From Pseudomonas viridiflava (GTDB taxonomy: Bacteria; Pseudomonadota; Gammaproteobacteria; Pseudomonadales; Pseudomonadaceae): a stretch of DNA of 64,000 nt. A model generated the notes under the pieces. That model ran no database searches. It worked only from the letters and a program-made list of their open reading frames with translations, and was not told where the DNA came from. How positions within the stretch are numbered: the first letter of the stretch is position 1; every line of letters begins with the position of its first letter. The position numbers and the translations under genes are program-made. The DNA lies in the NCBI GenBank assembly GCA_900596015.1, contig UVIF01000024.1, forward strand, positions 62,001 through 126,000, in the 5' to 3' direction. Of the stretch, positions 51,133-60,084 are shown piece after piece.

Positions 51133-52134
51133 ATGAACCTGCGCGCCCCTGCTTTCGACCATCAGGCAAGTGACGATCTGGCGGCCCTGTGCAAGGCCGG
51201 CGGCGACCCACTGCGCCTCAACGTGCTGCGCGCGCTGGCCAGCGATTCGTTCGGCGTGCTCGAGCTGGCGCAGATCTTTGCAGTGGGTCAATCAGGCATG
51301 AGCCATCACCTCAAGGTGCTGGCCCAGGCCGACCTGGTGGCTACCCGCCGCGAGGGCAACGCGATTTTCTACCGCCGCGCCCTGCCCAACGGTCGCGCGC
51401 TGGGCGGGCGCCTGCACAGCGCCTTGCTCGAAGAAGTCGACGCGCTGAGCCTGCCGGCCGAAGCCCAGGCGCGCATGGCCGTGGTGCAGCGCCAGCGCGC
51501 AGCGGCCAGCGAAGATTTCTTCTCGCGCATGGAAGAGAAATTCCGCGCCCAGCAGGACCTCATCGCCGGCTTGCCGCAGTACCGCGAAAGCCTGCTGGCG
51601 CTGCTCGACAAGCTCAGCTTCGCCAGCCAGGCCAGCGCCCTGGAAGTGGGCCCTGGCGATGGCGGTTTCTTGCCCGAACTGGCACGGCGCTTTGCCCAGG
51701 TCACGGCGCAGGACAACAGCCCGGCCATGCTCGAACTGGCCCGTCAGGTCTGCGCCCGCGAGCAGTTGGGCAACGTGCGCCTGGAGCTGGCCGATGCACT
51801 GGCACCCACCAGCCTGCGCGCCGACTGCGTGGTGCTGAACATGGTGCTGCACCACTTCAGCGACCCGCAGCAGGCGCTCGGTCATCTGGCCCAGCGCGTG
51901 CAACCGGGTGGCAGTCTTTTGGTCACAGAATTGTGCAGCCACAACCAGAGTTGGGCCAAGGAGGCCTGCGGTGATCTCTGGTTGGGTTTCGAACAGGAAG
52001 ATCTGGCCCGTTGGGCCACCGCTGCGGGGCTAGTACCCGGAGAGAGCCTCTACGTGGGCTTACGTAATGGTTTCCAGATTCAGGTCCGACATTTCTCGCG
52101 GCCGGCTGGCGACACTCACCATCGGTCAATTTAG
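51133..52134 (+). CDS. ArsR-family regulator fused to a SAM-dependent methyltransferase domain (SahR-like)
   Basis: 333 residues. Residues ~15-100 are an ArsR winged helix (DPLRLNVLRALASDSFGVLE, then FAVGQSGMSHHLKVLAQADL). From ~145 a class I methyltransferase fold follows: motif I ALEVGPGDGGFLPEL, VTAQDNSPAMLELAR, VVLNMVLHHFSDPQQAL and GGSLLVTELC. Metal-sensing Cys motifs of arsenic ArsR are absent. The metK gene begins 12 bp after its stop, so it most likely senses a SAM-cycle metabolite (SAH or SAM) and controls methionine/SAM genes, as proposed for SahR; catalytic activity of the methyltransferase domain is not established. Confidence 0.87.
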   Translation: MNLRAPAFDHQASDDLAALCKAGGDPLRLNVLRALASDSFGVLELAQIFAVGQSGMSHHLKVLAQADLVATRREGNAIFYRRALPNGRALGGRLHSALLEEVDALSLPAEAQARMAVVQRQRAAASEDFFSRMEEKFRAQQDLIAGLPQYRESLLALLDKLSFASQASALEVGPGDGGFLPELARRFAQVTAQDNSPAMLELARQVCAREQLGNVRLELADALAPTSLRADCVVLNMVLHHFSDPQQALGHLAQRVQPGGSLLVTELCSHNQSWAKEACGDLWLGFEQEDLARWATAAGLVPGESLYVGLRNGFQIQVRHFSRPAGDTHHRSI

Positions 52135-52146
52135 GAAACCGTCGAG

Positions 52147-53340
52147 ATGAGCGAATACTCCCTTTTTACCTCCGAGTCCGTCTCTGAAGGACACCCGGAC
52201 AAGATCGCCGACCAGATTTCCGACGCAGTGCTGGACGCCATCATCACCCAGGACAAGTTCGCCCGCGTGGCCTGCGAAACCCTGGTCAAGACCGGCGTGG
52301 CGATCATCGCCGGCGAAGTCAGTACGTCGGCCTGGGTCGACCTGGAAGACATCGTGCGCAAGGTCATCGTCGACATCGGCTACAACAGCTCCGATGTCGG
52401 CTTCGACGGCGCCACCTGTGCGGTCATGAACATCATCGGCAAGCAGTCGGTGGACATCGCCCAAGGCGTGGACCGCAGCAGGCCGGAAGATCAGGGCGCG
52501 GGCGACCAGGGCCTGATGTTCGGCTATGCCAGCAACGAAACCGACGTGCTGATGCCGGCGCCGATCTGCTTTTCGCATCGCCTGGTCGAGCGCCAGGCCG
52601 AAGCGCGCAAGTCCGGTCTGCTGCCGTGGCTGCGTCCCGATGCCAAGTCGCAGGTCACCTGCCAGTACGAAGGCGGCAAGGTCGTGGGTATCGACGCGGT
52701 GGTGCTGTCGACCCAGCACAACCCGGACGTGTCCTACAAGGACCTGCGCGAAGGCGTGATGGAACTGATCGTCAAGCACGTGTTGCCGGCCGAACTGCTG
52801 CACAAGGACACCCAGTTCCACATCAACCCGACTGGCAACTTCATCATCGGTGGCCCGGTGGGTGACTGCGGCCTGACCGGACGCAAGATCATCGTCGACA
52901 GCTACGGCGGCATGGCCCGCCACGGCGGCGGTGCGTTCTCCGGCAAGGACCCGTCCAAGGTCGACCGCTCTGCGGCCTACGCCGGTCGCTACGTGGCGAA
53001 GAACATCGTCGCCGCCGGCCTGGCCGAGCGCTGCGAGATCCAGGTGTCCTACGCCATCGGCGTGGCCCAGCCCACGTCGATCTCGATCAACACCTTCGGC
53101 ACTGGCAAGATCAGCGACGAGCAGATCGTCAAGCTGGTGCGCGCGCACTTCGACCTGCGCCCGTATGCCATCACCACCATGCTCGACCTGCTGCACCCGA
53201 TGTATCAGGCCACCGCTGCCTACGGCCACTTCGGCCGGGCGCCGGTGGAAATGACCGTAGGCGACGACACCTTCACCGCCTTCACCTGGGAGCGCACCGA
53301 CCGCGCCGCCGCCCTGCGCGACGCCGCCGGCCTCAAGTAA
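52147..53340 (+). CDS. metK: S-adenosylmethionine synthetase
   Basis: 397 residues. SESVSEGHPDKIADQISDA, the signature GAGDQGLMFGYA and the P-loop-like GGGAFSGKDPSKVDRSAAY are all present. Makes SAM from methionine and ATP. Follows the regulator gene closely and ends at a strong terminator. Confidence 0.98.
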   Translation: MSEYSLFTSESVSEGHPDKIADQISDAVLDAIITQDKFARVACETLVKTGVAIIAGEVSTSAWVDLEDIVRKVIVDIGYNSSDVGFDGATCAVMNIIGKQSVDIAQGVDRSRPEDQGAGDQGLMFGYASNETDVLMPAPICFSHRLVERQAEARKSGLLPWLRPDAKSQVTCQYEGGKVVGIDAVVLSTQHNPDVSYKDLREGVMELIVKHVLPAELLHKDTQFHINPTGNFIIGGPVGDCGLTGRKIIVDSYGGMARHGGGAFSGKDPSKVDRSAAYAGRYVAKNIVAAGLAERCEIQVSYAIGVAQPTSISINTFGTGKISDEQIVKLVRAHFDLRPYAITTMLDLLHPMYQATAAYGHFGRAPVEMTVGDDTFTAFTWERTDRAAALRDAAGLK

Positions 53341-53361
53341 GCGCCTGGCAGCAACGCACGA

Positions 53362-53393
53362 AAAGCCCCGGCCGGGTGACTGGCCGGGGCTTT
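53362..53393 (+). terminator. Rho-independent terminator of metK
   Basis: aaagccccggcc, eight-base loop, ggccggggcttt followed by more T residues: a 12-bp stem with U tract, 21 bp after the stop. Confidence 0.95.
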
Positions 53394-53592
53394 TTTTCGT
53401 GTCGCCGCCAACGGCGCTGGCCTGCCTGAGACGAGACAGCTTTGACCTGGCCGGCAAAAGGTCCTTCAATGGAGGGATCATGTGGCGGGCCACTGGAGCA
53501 TCTTGAGGCCTGCTGACACGAATAGGATTCGTCCTACAGACATCTACTTCAATTCATCGTCAACTATTCAGAATCATATTCACGGAGTCACC

Positions 53593-54000
53593 ATGAACAA
53601 GCTTTCTTCCCTGTGTGCATTGCTGGTCACCGGTATGCTGGCCGCCCCGGCAATGGCTGCTGCTCCTGCCCCCGCCGTGGCGGCAGTGGCCACCGGTTGC
53701 GCCGCCAAGCAGCAGAACGTGCAGGCCCAGATCGCCGTTGCCAAGGCCAACGGCAACCAGAATCAGGTCGACGGGCTGAGCACCGCACTGCGCGAGATCC
53801 AGACCAATTGCACCGACAACTCGCTGCGCAAGGAGCGTGAAGGCAAAGTGCTGGATGCCAAGCGCGAAGTCAGCAAGCGTCAAAGCGACCTGGACAAAGC
53901 CATGAAGAAAGGCGATTCGGAGAAGATCAACAAGCGCAAGGACAAACTCGCCGAGTCGCGCAAGGAACTGCAGGAAGCGATGGATGAGCTGGACAAGTAA
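53593..54000 (+). CDS. DUF1090 periplasmic protein
   Basis: 135 residues with signal peptide (MNKLSSLCALLVTGMLAAPA, cleavage near AMAA). Mature part: GCAAKQQNVQAQIAVAKANG and two cysteines, then a long charged coiled-coil (KREVSKRQSDLDKAMKKGDS, KDKLAESRKELQEAM). Matches the DUF1090/YqjC type. Function unknown. Good ggag ribosome site before ATG 53593. Confidence 0.85.
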   Translation: MNKLSSLCALLVTGMLAAPAMAAAPAPAVAAVATGCAAKQQNVQAQIAVAKANGNQNQVDGLSTALREIQTNCTDNSLRKEREGKVLDAKREVSKRQSDLDKAMKKGDSEKINKRKDKLAESRKELQEAMDELDK

Positions 54001-54056
54001 CGAGTATTGCGCGGCGAACCATCTCGATGATCCGCTGCCCTCTACGCCAAGTGCCG

Positions 54057-54443
54057 CTACATCGAAACGAAAAAGTAACTGACGATGATCGCGAATCCGG
54101 CGAACCACACCAACGAACGCAACGCGGCCCAGTCGGCCAGATAGCAGATGATGTACAGCAGACGTGAAGTGATGAACCCCACTGCCAGCACGTCCAGAGT
54201 CACTTGTTGCGCATTGCCGACGATATCGGAAATGACCACTGCCGCGATGAAGCCGGGAAGAATCTCGAAACTGTTCAACTGTGCGGCGTGAGCTCGCTTG
54301 GGCAAGCCTTCCAGGGCGTCGAGGTAGGCTCGCGGATCATGATTATGGCGCAAGCCGAAGTTGCCGCCTGTGAACTTCGCGATATAGGCACATGCGTAGG
54401 GCAATACCAAAGCGATCAAGACACACCAGAAGGCGACGGTCAT
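54057..54443 (-). CDS. MAPEG-family membrane protein
   Basis: 128 residues with four hydrophobic helices. NFGLRHNHDPRAYLDALEGL, then RAHAAQLNSFEILPGFIAAV, is the MAPEG (eicosanoid/glutathione metabolism-like) family pattern, as in YecN-type proteins. Bacterial role unclear. ATG 54443 chosen over a longer frame. Divergent from the following MFS gene; the region between is 270 bp. Confidence 0.85.
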   Translation of the reverse strand: MTVAFWCVLIALVLPYACAYIAKFTGGNFGLRHNHDPRAYLDALEGLPKRAHAAQLNSFEILPGFIAAVVISDIVGNAQQVTLDVLAVGFITSRLLYIICYLADWAALRSLVWFAGFAIIVSYFFVSM

Positions 54444-54713
54444 ACAGAGTTCCTTGTCCAAGTAGTCAACAGCGATGTGCCCATGCACGCCCCGCATAGA
54501 ATAAGAGGACGGGCACCGTGAAAGGTTCGCCGCCCCAGAGTTCCATTGCAATTATCAATTTGGCCGCTTTTCCGGCATTCCCTACACTATGCGCCGCTGT
54601 ATCGCTGCACCCTTTTGCGCTCCTATTCCAATAAATCGTGTTCTCTGCAGTTCATGCGGAGGCTGGCGCATGCCTTTGTCGGGCAACTCACCCTCCTACT
54701 CGAGAACATTCGC

Positions 54714-55883
54714 ATGCCACTTGCATTGTTTGCATTGGCCGTCGCCGCATTCGGCATCGGCACTACCGAATTCGTCATCATGGGCCTGCTCACCGATGTC
54801 GCGCAGGACCTGTCCGTCAGCATCCCGGATGCGGGCCTGCTGATCACCGGCTATGCCCTGGGCGTGGTCTTCGGCGCGCCGGTGCTGGCGGTACTCACCG
54901 CCAACCTGCCACGCAAGGCTACCCTGCTGGGCATGACCCTGATGTTCATCCTCGGCAACGTACTCTGCGCGCTGGCCCCCAATTACGCCACGCTGATGGG
55001 TGCCCGAATCATCACGGCCCTGTGTCACGGTGCCTTCTTCGGGATCGGCTCGGTAGTGGCCGCAGGCCTGGTGGCACCGAACAAGCGAGCCCAGGCCATC
55101 GCCCTGATGTTCACCGGACTGACCCTGGCCAACGTGCTGGGGGTGCCGCTGGGCACCGCTCTGGGCCAGTTCGCAGGCTGGCGTTCCACGTTCTGGGCCG
55201 TCTCGGTGATCGGCATCATCGCCTTGCTGGCACAGATCATCTGGTTGCCCAAGGCCATTCCCATGGAACGCGGCAACCTCGCCCGCGAGTTCCGTGTGCT
55301 GCGCAAGCCCAATGTGTTGCTACCCCTGGCCATGAGCGCGATGGCCTCCTGCAGCCTGTTCAGTGTGTTCACCTACATTGCACCGATCCTGCAGGACGTT
55401 ACCGGCGTCAGCGCCCACGGCATCACCGTGATGCTGCTGCTGTTCGGCGTCGGCCTGACCATCGGCAGCATGCTCGGTGGCCGTCTGGCCGACTCGCGCC
55501 TGCTGCCCTCGCTGGTGGCCATGGCCATTGCCGTGGTGTTGATCCTGGCCCTGTTCACTCAAACCAGCAGCTCGCTGATCCCGGCCGCGCTGACATTGCT
55601 GGCATGGGGCGTGTTCGCCTTTGCGCTGTGCCCGATCCTGCAATTGCTGATCATCGACCAGGCACATGAGGCGCCGAATCTGGGCTCGACCCTCAACCAG
55701 AGCGCCTTCAACCTGGGCAACGCCGCCGGCGCCTGGGTCGGCGGCCTGGTGGTGGCCAGTGGTGCACCGCTGGTGGACTTGCCGTGGACCGGCGCCATCA
55801 CCGGCATCGGTACCTTGGTGCTCGCCGCGGTGTTCATCCATTGGCAGCGCCGGCCGACAGCGGCAGTCAACGCTGCTGGATGA
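54714..55883 (+). CDS. MFS transporter, DHA1 (AraJ/YdhP-like)
   Basis: 389 residues, 12 membrane helices. FGIGTTEFVIMGLLTDVAQD at helix 1, then ITGYALGVVFGAPVLAVLTANLPRK-type motif A region and GARIITALCHGAFFGIGSVV: the typical DHA1 arabinose-efflux/purine-efflux-like exporter found widely in pseudomonads. Substrate unknown. ATG 54714 begins at the first helix; upstream frame not conserved in character. Confidence 0.88.
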   Translation: MPLALFALAVAAFGIGTTEFVIMGLLTDVAQDLSVSIPDAGLLITGYALGVVFGAPVLAVLTANLPRKATLLGMTLMFILGNVLCALAPNYATLMGARIITALCHGAFFGIGSVVAAGLVAPNKRAQAIALMFTGLTLANVLGVPLGTALGQFAGWRSTFWAVSVIGIIALLAQIIWLPKAIPMERGNLAREFRVLRKPNVLLPLAMSAMASCSLFSVFTYIAPILQDVTGVSAHGITVMLLLFGVGLTIGSMLGGRLADSRLLPSLVAMAIAVVLILALFTQTSSSLIPAALTLLAWGVFAFALCPILQLLIIDQAHEAPNLGSTLNQSAFNLGNAAGAWVGGLVVASGAPLVDLPWTGAITGIGTLVLAAVFIHWQRRPTAAVNAAG

Positions 55884-55985
55884 ATGAGTGTGCCGTTCGG
55901 GCACATGGCAACATCCAACAACACTGCAGCGTTTGATAGTCCGGATCTATCGAGAAATTTTCATCATTTGACCAAAGGAGCCCGG

Positions 55986-57245
55986 ATGCTCGAGCTAGTT
56001 GCCACATTCATCTGCCTCACCACATTGCTGACCTATGTGAATTTCCGCTTCATCGGCCTGCCGCCAACCATCGGCGTGATGGTGACGGCCCTGCTGTTCT
56101 CGCTGATCCTGCAGGGCTTGAGCTTCATCGGCTACCCCGGCCTGGAGGAGCGAGTCGAAGCACTGATGAACCAGATCGACTTCGGCGATCTGCTGATGAA
56201 CTGGATGCTCTCCTTCCTGCTGTTCGCCGGCGCCCTGCACGTTAACCTCGCCGACCTGCGTAACTACCGCTGGCCGATCGGGCTGCTGGCCACCTTCGGC
56301 GTGCTGATCGCCACCTTCGTCATCGGCGCCTTGGCATTCTGGATCTTCGGCCTGTTCGGCTGGCACGTCAGCTTCCTGTATTGCCTGCTGTTCGGCGCCT
56401 TGATTTCACCCACCGACCCGATCGCGGTGCTGGGCGTGTTGCGCACGGCCAATGCTTCCAAACCGCTCAAGACCACCATAGTCGGCGAATCGCTGTTCAA
56501 CGACGGCACGGCGGTGGTGGTGTTCACCGTGCTGCTGGGCATCGCCCAGCTGGGCGAAACACCGACGCTCGGCGCCACGGCCATGCTGTTCCTGCATGAG
56601 GCCGTGGGCGGCGCGCTGTTCGGCGGCCTGATCGGCTACATCGTCTACCGCATGATCAAAAGCATCGAGCAATACCAGGTCGAGGTGATGCTGACCCTGG
56701 CACTGGTGATCGGCGGCTCGGCCATGGCCTACGAGCTGCATGTGTCGGCGCCGATCGCGATGGTGGTGGCCGGGTTGATCATCGGCAACCTGGGGCGCAA
56801 CCTGGCGATGAACGACATGACCCGGCGCTACATGGACGGCTTCTGGGAGTTGCTCGACGACATCCTCAACGCCCTGCTGTTCGCCCTGATCGGCCTGGAA
56901 CTGTTGCTGCTGCCGTTCTCCTGGCTGCACCTGTTCGCAGCCTCCCTGCTGGCCGTGGCGATCCTGCTCTCGCGGTTGCTCACGGTGGCCCCGGCGATTC
57001 TGCTGCTGCGGCGCTTTCGCAGCGTCCCGCGCGGCACCATTCGCGTGCTTACCTGGGGTGGCCTGCGCGGCGGCGTCTCGGTCGCCCTGGCCCTGGCCCT
57101 GCCGATCGGCCCGGAACGCGACCTGCTGCTGAGCATCACCTACATCGTCGTGCTTTCCTCGATCCTGCTGCAGGGCCTGAGCATCGGCAAACTGGTCAAG
57201 GCCGTCACCCGCGAGCCGGACACGCAGGCAGTGCGCGAGCATTGA
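55986..57245 (+). CDS. CPA1-family Na+/H+ antiporter
   Basis: 419 residues, 10-12 helices. Ion-binding elements SPTDPIAVLGVL and GESLFNDGTAVVVF are intact, and TWGGLRGGVSVALAL follows near the C-terminus, all typical of NhaP/NhaK-like CPA1 exchangers. It should exchange cytosolic Na+ (or K+) for H+. The hydrophilic regulatory tail of longer members is missing. Start ATG 55986 with an aggag site. Confidence 0.93.
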   Translation: MLELVATFICLTTLLTYVNFRFIGLPPTIGVMVTALLFSLILQGLSFIGYPGLEERVEALMNQIDFGDLLMNWMLSFLLFAGALHVNLADLRNYRWPIGLLATFGVLIATFVIGALAFWIFGLFGWHVSFLYCLLFGALISPTDPIAVLGVLRTANASKPLKTTIVGESLFNDGTAVVVFTVLLGIAQLGETPTLGATAMLFLHEAVGGALFGGLIGYIVYRMIKSIEQYQVEVMLTLALVIGGSAMAYELHVSAPIAMVVAGLIIGNLGRNLAMNDMTRRYMDGFWELLDDILNALLFALIGLELLLLPFSWLHLFAASLLAVAILLSRLLTVAPAILLLRRFRSVPRGTIRVLTWGGLRGGVSVALALALPIGPERDLLLSITYIVVLSSILLQGLSIGKLVKAVTREPDTQAVREH

Positions 57246-57264
57246 TGCGCACTGTTCACACATG

Positions 57265-57290
57265 AAAAACCCCGCTCTCGCGGGGTTTTT
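57265..57290. terminator. bidirectional terminator between the antiporter and the porin gene
   Basis: aaaaaccccg, six-base loop, cggggttttt: A and T tracts on both sides, so it can end both convergent transcripts. Confidence 0.93.
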
Positions 57291-57318
57291 CGTTTACAAC
57301 ATCACGACCGTATCACCA

Positions 57319-58608
57319 TCAGAAGATGTTGATCGGGTACTCGACGAAAGCGCGTACTTCGTTGCCGTCATCGTTGTAGCCCGAAGCACGGACGTTGTCC
57401 GAGGTGCGCAACCACGAGCCGCGCAGGCGCAGGGTCAGGTCCTTGGCCGGGCCGTTCTGCACCACGTACTGGACCTGGTTGAAGATCTCGCGCTCCTGGC
57501 CATCGCCCGTCGGGGTGCGGATGTTGTCGCCACGCACGTAGGCCACCTTGTAGGTCAGGCCCGGCACGCCGAATGTGCGGAAGTCGATGCCGTAGCCCAG
57601 TTGCCAGGAGACTTCGTCTTCGGCATTGAAGTCCGACCAGTACGAGTTGGCCAGGAAAATGGTCGAGCCACCGTCGCCCACGCCACCGGCGTTCTGATAG
57701 AAACCGTAGTTGTAGCCGGTATCGCCCGTGCTGCGCTGGTGTGCCAGGGTCAGCGAGTGCGGCCCGAAGGCCCAGGTCGCGGCCAGGCTCCAGATCTTGT
57801 TGTCCTGGCCGGTACCCAGCGTGCTGGCGTAGTCCTTGTCCAGGTGCGAGCGGTAGCCGTTGAAATCAAACGTCAGCGACTGTTCGCTCGGCAGGGCCAG
57901 TACGTAGTTGAGGTTGACGTATTGCTTCTTCAGCCGGTCTTCGACATCCGAGGCATACAAGGCACCGGTCAGGCTGTCGCTGAACTGATAACTGCCGCCG
58001 TACACGTCGATCTTCTTCAGGCCACCGCTGTCGCGGGCTTCGGCGCTCTTGCGTGCTTCCTGGGTGAAGCGGCCGGCGTTGAGCACCAGGCCATCGATTT
58101 CCTTGGAGGTGATAAGGGTGCCGGTGAAGCTTTCCGGCAACAGGCGCGAATCGTCGAAGTTGAGCACAGGCAGCGCCGGCATCTGGTCGCCGTACTTGAT
58201 CACCGTATTGGAGATGCGCACCTTCAGCGCTGCGCCAGCGCGGGCCAGATCGTGGGGCGCACTGCTCGGATCGTCCGAAGTACCGCCACGCTTGAAGAAG
58301 TCGATACCGCCGGCACCGGCGCGACCGGTGCCGCCGTCCAGGCGCAGGGCGTACAGGCCAAAGGCGTCGACGCCAACGCCGACCGTACCCTGGGTGAAAC
58401 CGGAATTGAACTTGGCGATCACACCCTGGCCCCACTCGGCCTTGTCCTGCCCGCCATGCTTGTAGTCACGACTGATATAGGCATTGCGCAGCAGTACATC
58501 GAGGTGGCTGTCTTCGACGAAACCCTTGCCATCGGCCTGTTCGCTGGCCATGGCCTGGGTCGCCGCCATCACGCCCAGCGCGAGGACAGCCAGTTTCTTG
58601 TTCAACAT
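57319..58608 (-). CDS. OprD-family outer membrane porin
   Basis: 429 residues with signal peptide (MLNKKLAVLALGVMAATQAMA). The mature protein starts with the OprD pattern FVEDSHLDVLLRNAYISRDY and contains alternating strands such as AEWGQGVIAKFNSGFTQGTVGVG, KYGDQMPALPVL, and ends VEYPINIF with a terminal Phe, as in outer-membrane barrels. These 18-strand channels take up small carboxylates or amino acids; the substrate cannot be told. The neighbour aguA suggests, weakly, a nitrogen-compound link. It may have its own promoter in 58609-58830. Confidence 0.9.
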   Translation of the reverse strand: MLNKKLAVLALGVMAATQAMASEQADGKGFVEDSHLDVLLRNAYISRDYKHGGQDKAEWGQGVIAKFNSGFTQGTVGVGVDAFGLYALRLDGGTGRAGAGGIDFFKRGGTSDDPSSAPHDLARAGAALKVRISNTVIKYGDQMPALPVLNFDDSRLLPESFTGTLITSKEIDGLVLNAGRFTQEARKSAEARDSGGLKKIDVYGGSYQFSDSLTGALYASDVEDRLKKQYVNLNYVLALPSEQSLTFDFNGYRSHLDKDYASTLGTGQDNKIWSLAATWAFGPHSLTLAHQRSTGDTGYNYGFYQNAGGVGDGGSTIFLANSYWSDFNAEDEVSWQLGYGIDFRTFGVPGLTYKVAYVRGDNIRTPTGDGQEREIFNQVQYVVQNGPAKDLTLRLRGSWLRTSDNVRASGYNDDGNEVRAFVEYPINIF

Positions 58609-58834
58609 CTTGTTTTCCCTAATCACCAGTGAGGACGCAACACGGCCACCCGCTCGTTTCCCGCCGTCCGCATCGCCAGCGCAGGGCTCTGCGACAGGCA
58701 TTCGGAGGTCGGGGCAGGGTCTGTGCGGACCAGTGCGCGGGGTCGGATCCTAGCGATGGGAGGATGAGAAAGTCAAAATTTCGTGAAACTTTGTCGCTAT
58801 AAGCAGGTCGCTTCATGGAATAACGCCCATTAAA

Positions 58835-58857
58835 AAGCCCGACATCAAGTCGGGCTT
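58835..58857 (-). terminator. Rho-independent terminator of aguA
   Basis: Read on minus: aagcccgac-ttgat-gtcgggctt followed by tttta. Nine-bp stem with a U tract, 20 bp after the aguA stop. Confidence 0.93.
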
Positions 58858-58877
58858 CAAAGGCTGGTCAGCCTGCC

Positions 58878-59984
58878 TCAGCCGCGCATGGGCGCCGGCT
58901 GCTGCTGGGTCAGGCAATGGATGTTGCCGCCACCGAGCAGCAATTCACGGCCCGGCACCATCACCACTTCGTGCTCGGGAAACAGCTGCTGCAACAAGGC
59001 CTGCGCCTGGCTGTCGAGCGGATCGTCGAAGCTGGGCGCGATGATGCCGCCGTTGACGATCAGGAAGTTCACGTAGGAACCGGCCAGACGCGCGGACGGG
59101 TGACGCTCCTGGCTGCCGGCAACCAGATCGACGCCATCGCATTCCTGCTGGGTGGCGTACAGAGGCCCGGGAATCGGCATCTTGTGCACCACCAGCGCCC
59201 GGCCCTTGGCATCGACGCTGTTTTCCAGCACCTGCAAGGCAGCCTGGCAACGGGCATGGTTCGGGTCACTGGCGTCGTCGGTCCAGGCCAGCAGCACTTC
59301 CCCGGGACGCACGTAGCAGCAGAAGTTGTCGACGTGCCCGTCGGTCTCGTCGTTGAACAGGCCGTCGGGAAGCCAGATGATCTTGTCCACTGCCAGATGA
59401 TCGGCGAGGATTCGCTCGATCTGCTCGCGGTCCAGGTGCGGGTTGCGATTGCGGTTGAGCAGGCATTCCTCGGTAGTGATCAGCGTGCCTTCGCCGTCTA
59501 CGTGGATCGAGCCGCCTTCAAGCACGAAACCTTGCGTGTGGTAGCCCTGGCAGCGTTCCATGTCGAGCACCTTGCTCGCCACCTGCTCGTCACGGTTCCA
59601 GGGCGCGTAGAGGCCGCCGGCAAAGCCGCCCCACGCATTGAACGCCCAGTCCACACCGCGCACCTGGCCGCTCTGGTCGATCACGAAGGTCGGCCCGGTA
59701 TCACGCATCCAGGCATCGTCGCTGCTCATTTCGACCACGCGAATGTTCGGCACGTCCAGGCGCGCGCGCGCGTTGTCGTACTGCCCGGCAGACACCCCGA
59801 CGGTGACCGGCTCGAAACGCGCGATGGCCTTGGCCAGGGCGACATGCGCCGCCTGCACCGGCTTGCCGCCCAGGCGCCAGTTGTCCGGGCGCTCGGGCCA
59901 CAGCATCCAGGTCTGGGTATGGGGCGCCCATTCGGCCGGCATGTGGAAACCGTCGGCGCGAGGGGTACTGTCGAGCGTGGTCAT
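58878..59984 (-). CDS. aguA: agmatine deiminase
   Basis: 368 residues of the porphyromonas-type peptidyl-arginine-deiminase family. SSDDAWMRDTGPTFVID, FVLEGGSIHVDGEGTLITTE, DGHVDNFCCYV and the catalytic GGGNIHCLTQQ with Cys357, the position known for P. aeruginosa AguA. It converts agmatine to N-carbamoylputrescine and ammonia. No aguB gene is adjacent in the window. Confidence 0.96.
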   Translation of the reverse strand: MTTLDSTPRADGFHMPAEWAPHTQTWMLWPERPDNWRLGGKPVQAAHVALAKAIARFEPVTVGVSAGQYDNARARLDVPNIRVVEMSSDDAWMRDTGPTFVIDQSGQVRGVDWAFNAWGGFAGGLYAPWNRDEQVASKVLDMERCQGYHTQGFVLEGGSIHVDGEGTLITTEECLLNRNRNPHLDREQIERILADHLAVDKIIWLPDGLFNDETDGHVDNFCCYVRPGEVLLAWTDDASDPNHARCQAALQVLENSVDAKGRALVVHKMPIPGPLYATQQECDGVDLVAGSQERHPSARLAGSYVNFLIVNGGIIAPSFDDPLDSQAQALLQQLFPEHEVVMVPGRELLLGGGNIHCLTQQQPAPMRG

Positions 59985-60084
59985 GGGTCAGGGCTCCGGT
60001 GGTCCATGAAAAGGTATGGGCGCACTCTACAGGTTGTCGAGCGGATCGTGAAACACGCCCGGCGCAGGGCTCGCCAGGGGGATT

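Noticed and set aside
51133..52134. Arsenic-responsive ArsR
   Set aside because: The metal-binding cysteine motif is missing, a methyltransferase domain is fused, and the neighbour is metK rather than ars genes.
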